Assembly (NCBI GenBank): GCA_021730855.1
Contig: JAKFYM010000364.1
Coordinates: 1-8,197, forward strand
Source of the DNA: Bdellovibrionales bacterium
GTDB taxonomy: Bacteria > Bdellovibrionota > UBA1018 > CAIPTA01
Direction: 5' to 3'
Length of the DNA: 8,197 nt
Numbering within the stretch: the stretch's first letter is position 1; every line of letters begins with the position of its first letter. The notes beneath the pieces are model-generated. The model had not been told where the DNA came from. It did no database searches and saw only the letters and a list, made by a program, of their open reading frames with translations. Below, one piece after another: positions 5,726 to 8,197 of this stretch. The translations under genes were made by a program, and so were the position numbers.

Positions 5726-6160
5726 TTATTTTCGGGGCCGGCGCTGCAGCATTTCTTGGCGGGCCGAATTGAGCTGTTCGGCCCGGCGCCGAGCTTGTTC
5801 CACATATTGTGGGCCGAGATGCGTGACGCGGTCGGGATGATAGCGCTTGATCCAGTGCTTATGGGCCTGGGTGATAGTCTCGGCATCGGCGGTGAGGGAA
5901 ATCCCTAAGATCTCATGGGCTTTGCCATAAAAATTGGGCATGCGGAAGGCTTTTTTCACAGGCCCCTGGGCTTCCGGACTCGTGTCTTCCAGAAGCAGGA
6001 TTTTCTGGTCGATCTTTGCTTCGCGCTTTTTTTCTTCCTTCCAAATGTCGTCGCGAAAATGGGTGTCTCGCCCTTTACGAAAGTAGAGGTAGAGGAAAAA
6101 AAAGGCGGCCACCAGGATGAGGGCGCCGTCCGCAATAAGGAAAGCCTGCAGCTTGTTCAC
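5726..6160 (-). CDS. Membrane-anchored J-domain (DnaJ-like) protein
   Basis: J-domain proteins stimulate the ATPase of DnaK/Hsp70 and recruit it to a client or site. The 144-residue product has one N-terminal transmembrane segment (about 7-27), a basic, charged linker (28-75), and a C-terminal J domain (about 77-140). The J domain contains the invariant HPD triad at 108-110 within KRYHPDR, preceded by HEILGI and an amphipathic helix II, and followed by a helix III rich in Arg and Gln. There is no Gly/Phe region, zinc finger or DnaJ C-terminal domain, so this is a class C J-protein with the J domain at the C-terminus, probably facing the cytoplasm because the linker is positively charged. Translation appears to start at GTG (6158-6160); no ATG or clear ribosome binding site is available nearby. 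It lies upstream of groESL in the same direction with 190 bp between. Confidence 0.88.
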   Translation of the reverse strand: MNKLQAFLIADGALILVAAFFFLYLYFRKGRDTHFRDDIWKEEKKREAKIDQKILLLEDTSPEAQGPVKKAFRMPNFYGKAHEILGISLTADAETITQAHKHWIKRYHPDRVTHLGPQYVEQARRRAEQLNSARQEMLQRRPRK

Positions 6161-6275
6161 TGTTTTAGTTTAGCGCAAAGAGGGGGGTGATTCTAGGCCA
6201 TGGCAAGAAAGAGCATGAGTGATTCTCGGCACTTAGCTTTTTTGGGCGTGGGCTTAGATTCGCAAGCTTGGAGGC

Positions 6276-7796
6276 ATGGGACAAGCTCTAGTGCAGGCGC
6301 TGCTGCTCGGACGACTCGAGGGCTTGCCTGAGGAGGTGATTTTTCTCTACGCCCGTACCGGCATGATCCATTTGTTCTCGGCCTCGGGTTTCCATATGGC
6401 GGCTGCCCTCCAGCTAAGTTGGGCCTGCCAGTGGATCTTGCAAAAGTTCTGGAAGCGCCTTCCCTGGCTGGAATTCCTTCTAGCCATTTCCTTCATGGCC
6501 TTTCTCGGCTACGCGACAGATTGGTCGAGCCCCATGGTGCGGGCTTTTGCCTTTTCTTCGATCCTCGCGTTGGCGAGGCTCTGGGAGATTCGCGCCAGCC
6601 GGGATTGGGTGTTCCTGCTTTCCTTGCTTTGCTCTGCCTTGCTCGGGCGGGGATCCTTGCTTTCTTTTTTTCTCTCGGCCCTCGGCATGGCAGGCATCCT
6701 CTACGTGCAGCCACGCAACCTCTGGACGCTCGCGCTCGCTCCCTGGGCCGCCACCCTCCCTCTGACCATTTGGCACTTTCACCTATTCTCGCTCTCCGCT
6801 CCGCTCTGGAATCTTCTGCTCGGCACCCTAATCAGCTGGACGGTGCTGCCGCTCGCCCTCCTCCAGCTTTTTTTGCAAACGCTGGGTTTAGGATCTGCGT
6901 ACTTAGCCGCGGCCTGCAATGGCCTGATGGTGTTTTTTACCTCGGTGCTCGAGGAGGGCGATGCCTGGCTGGGGGGATCCTATTGGGTAAATCCCTTGCC
7001 GTGGATCATTTGCAGCGGCCTTTTCTTAGCGGGGCTCTATAAAAAGCGAAAAGTCCTATGGCCTTGCGCGCTGGTGCTCCCTCTCCTCTGGCCCGAACCG
7101 CGGCTCGCTATGCTGGATGTGGGCCAGGGCGATGCGCTTTTTTTTCGAACCGCAGGCGGCGGGCGGATGCTGATGGACGTGGGCCCCCCACCTCGCCCGG
7201 GAAGGGTGGCGCGCGCCTCCCAGCAGCTGGAAAAAATGGGGATCGCGGGCATCGATCACCTCCTGCTCTCGCACCTAGACCTTGATCATCGCGGCGGCCT
7301 TAGCTCCCTACTCGCCCGCCATCGCGTGGGCACTCTTTGGCTCAGAGAGGAGGTGCTGCCGCAGGCGGGGAACATCCTACTCGAGGCGGAAGCCGCCAAG
7401 GTGCCCATTCGCTTTTTTCCTGAAACCCCTCCGGGCCTGCAATGCTGGCTTGCGCCCTTTGGCTCGGCCAATGACTCTTCCCCCTTATGCCTGGCCGATC
7501 TGAAGCGCGGAGATCGCCTCCTGCTCACGGGAGACATGAGCGCCACCACGGAAAACTATTTCCTCTCCACGCTCCGTCCCTTTCCGCACGCCCGCTTCTT
7601 GAAAGTGGCCCACCACGGCAGCAAAGGATCTTCCCTGCCGACCTTCTTGGCAGCCGCGCGCGCGGAATGGGCCTTGGTCAGCGCAGGGCGGAAAAACCGC
7701 TACCGGCATCCTGCACAGGAAACCTTAACGCGCCTCAAACAAACGGGCCTGCGCGTCTCGCGCACCGATCTTGAGGGAAGTGTGCTGTTTTATTGA
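6276..7796 (+). CDS. comEC: ComEC/Rec2-type DNA uptake protein, short form
   Basis: ComEC forms the inner-membrane channel through which single-stranded DNA enters during natural transformation. The 506-residue product starts directly in the competence domain: ALLLG (8-12), HLFSASGFH (32-40, family HLLAISGLH), then several hydrophobic membrane segments over roughly 65-275. Residues 278-506 form the C-terminal metallo-beta-lactamase-like domain: LDVGQGD (280-286), the metal-binding HLDLDH (333-338), TGDMS (418-422) and AHHGSKGSS (445-453). These catalytic positions are intact, which fits the proposed nuclease role. Typical ComEC is about 700-800 residues and carries an N-terminal DUF4131/OB-like region that is absent here. 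An in-frame TAG at 6255-6257 blocks upstream extension. GGAGG (6270-6274) is only 1 bp from the ATG, an unusually tight spacing. The gene converges on the 7790-8197 gene with a 7 bp overlap. The family is certain; whether the short form works is not. Confidence 0.92.
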   Translation: MGQALVQALLLGRLEGLPEEVIFLYARTGMIHLFSASGFHMAAALQLSWACQWILQKFWKRLPWLEFLLAISFMAFLGYATDWSSPMVRAFAFSSILALARLWEIRASRDWVFLLSLLCSALLGRGSLLSFFLSALGMAGILYVQPRNLWTLALAPWAATLPLTIWHFHLFSLSAPLWNLLLGTLISWTVLPLALLQLFLQTLGLGSAYLAAACNGLMVFFTSVLEEGDAWLGGSYWVNPLPWIICSGLFLAGLYKKRKVLWPCALVLPLLWPEPRLAMLDVGQGDALFFRTAGGGRMLMDVGPPPRPGRVARASQQLEKMGIAGIDHLLLSHLDLDHRGGLSSLLARHRVGTLWLREEVLPQAGNILLEAEAAKVPIRFFPETPPGLQCWLAPFGSANDSSPLCLADLKRGDRLLLTGDMSATTENYFLSTLRPFPHARFLKVAHHGSKGSSLPTFLAAARAEWALVSAGRKNRYRHPAQETLTRLKQTGLRVSRTDLEGSVLFY

Positions 7797-8197
7797 GTGG
7801 GCTGGGAAGCGAGGGCGCGACCCTGATTCTGGAAGCCGGGTAGGCCTGCCGCCGCCAAGCGATCAAAGGCCTCGGATGCGCCGGAATAGTAGCTAGCGCT
7901 ATCGTCGCGGGAAGCGAGGGTAAATAAAGTTTCTCTAGTTTCGCGTAGAAGGCGCTCGTCGTAGAGCCCGCTTGCCACAAAAACTTCTGAGACATTCGCC
8001 AGGGCCCCCACGGATGCTTCGCGCAGGAGCACCGGGCTTTTTTCATTCATCGCAATCTGGCTGAGGAGGCGAACAAATTCTCCCTCCTGCGTGGTAACCG
8101 GCAGGACTTCGTCCATCGAGTTCACGGCCTGCGTGAGATCGAGCAAACTGCCAACTCCGGAAACGGTGCGTTCCACCGCGGCCACGGCCTCCTGGTC
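7790..8197 (-). CDS. Unrecognised helical protein, 5' end outside the window
   Basis: The minus-strand frame is open from the right edge to TAA at 7790-7792, giving at least 135 residues. A GTG at 8183-8185 could start translation, but the AGGAGG near it is only 2 bp away and the frame stays open to the edge, so I treat the gene as partial. No family is recognised. The visible part is rich in Ala, Leu, Glu and Ser and is probably almost all alpha-helical. A stretch reading VLLREASVGALANVSEVF resembles one unit of a HEAT/ARM-like helical repeat, but a single unit is not enough to assign that fold. There is no signal peptide or membrane segment in the visible part. The 3' end overlaps comEC by 7 bp in convergent orientation. 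Confidence 0.6.
   Translation of the reverse strand, partial: DQEAVAAVERTVSGVGSLLDLTQAVNSMDEVLPVTTQEGEFVRLLSQIAMNEKSPVLLREASVGALANVSEVFVASGLYDERLLRETRETLFTLASRDDSASYYSGASEAFDRLAAAGLPGFQNQGRALASQPTQ

Noticed and set aside
6200..6331. A 43-codon plus-strand frame from the ATG at 6200, considered as the lost N-terminal part of ComEC after a frameshift
   Set aside because: Its translation does not resemble the DUF4131/OB region and it overlaps the real comEC start in another frame. A remnant cannot be excluded without relatives to compare.
6419..7042. A 207-codon plus-strand frame inside comEC
   Set aside because: It is a second frame of comEC with low-complexity Arg/Ala/Leu composition. The comEC frame contains all recognised motifs.

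Overview
This looks like ordinary chromosomal sequence from a moderately GC-rich Gram-negative bacterium. No tRNA, rRNA, transposase, integrase or CRISPR array is visible. The GroEL sequence, two small exported proteins with signal peptides, and a Nudix-DUF1285-type fusion are consistent with a deltaproteobacterial or Bdellovibrionota-like lineage. That placement is an inference from sequence style, not a measured phylogeny.

Layout from left to right. Positions 1-631 (minus) hold the first 210 codons of nadC, cut by the window edge. Divergent from it, a plus-strand pair follows: an exported 194-residue protein (728-1312) and, 4 bp later, a 280-residue Nudix hydrolase fused to a DUF1285-like domain (1317-2159). 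The Nudix gene runs tail-to-tail into trmB (2100-2873, minus), and the two coding regions overlap by 60 bp. A 178 bp gap with a plausible sigma70-type promoter leads to a second small exported protein (3052-3423). A 160 bp structured zone follows (3424-3583). It holds a near-perfect bidirectional terminator, a small hairpin, and an 84 bp imperfect palindrome that starts exactly at the groEL stop codon.

The centre is a chaperone block read on the minus strand: a membrane-anchored J-domain protein (5726-6160), then groES (5248-5535) and groEL (3584-5230). A 190 bp leader before groES contains two candidate promoters, one resembling a heat-shock (sigma32-type) site. No CIRCE operator is visible. 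Divergent from the J-protein gene is a short comEC/rec2 (6276-7796, plus) that begins directly at the competence domain and lacks the usual N-terminal region. It meets, with a 7 bp overlap, an unrecognised helical protein on the minus strand that runs off the right edge (7790-8197).

Functionally the window mixes housekeeping (NAD synthesis, tRNA m7G modification, protein folding) with DNA uptake and two exported proteins of unknown role. I see no obvious new multi-gene system. The points most worth following are the Nudix-DUF1285 fusion, the palindrome abutting groEL, the 60 bp antisense overlap of two conserved genes, and the short ComEC.
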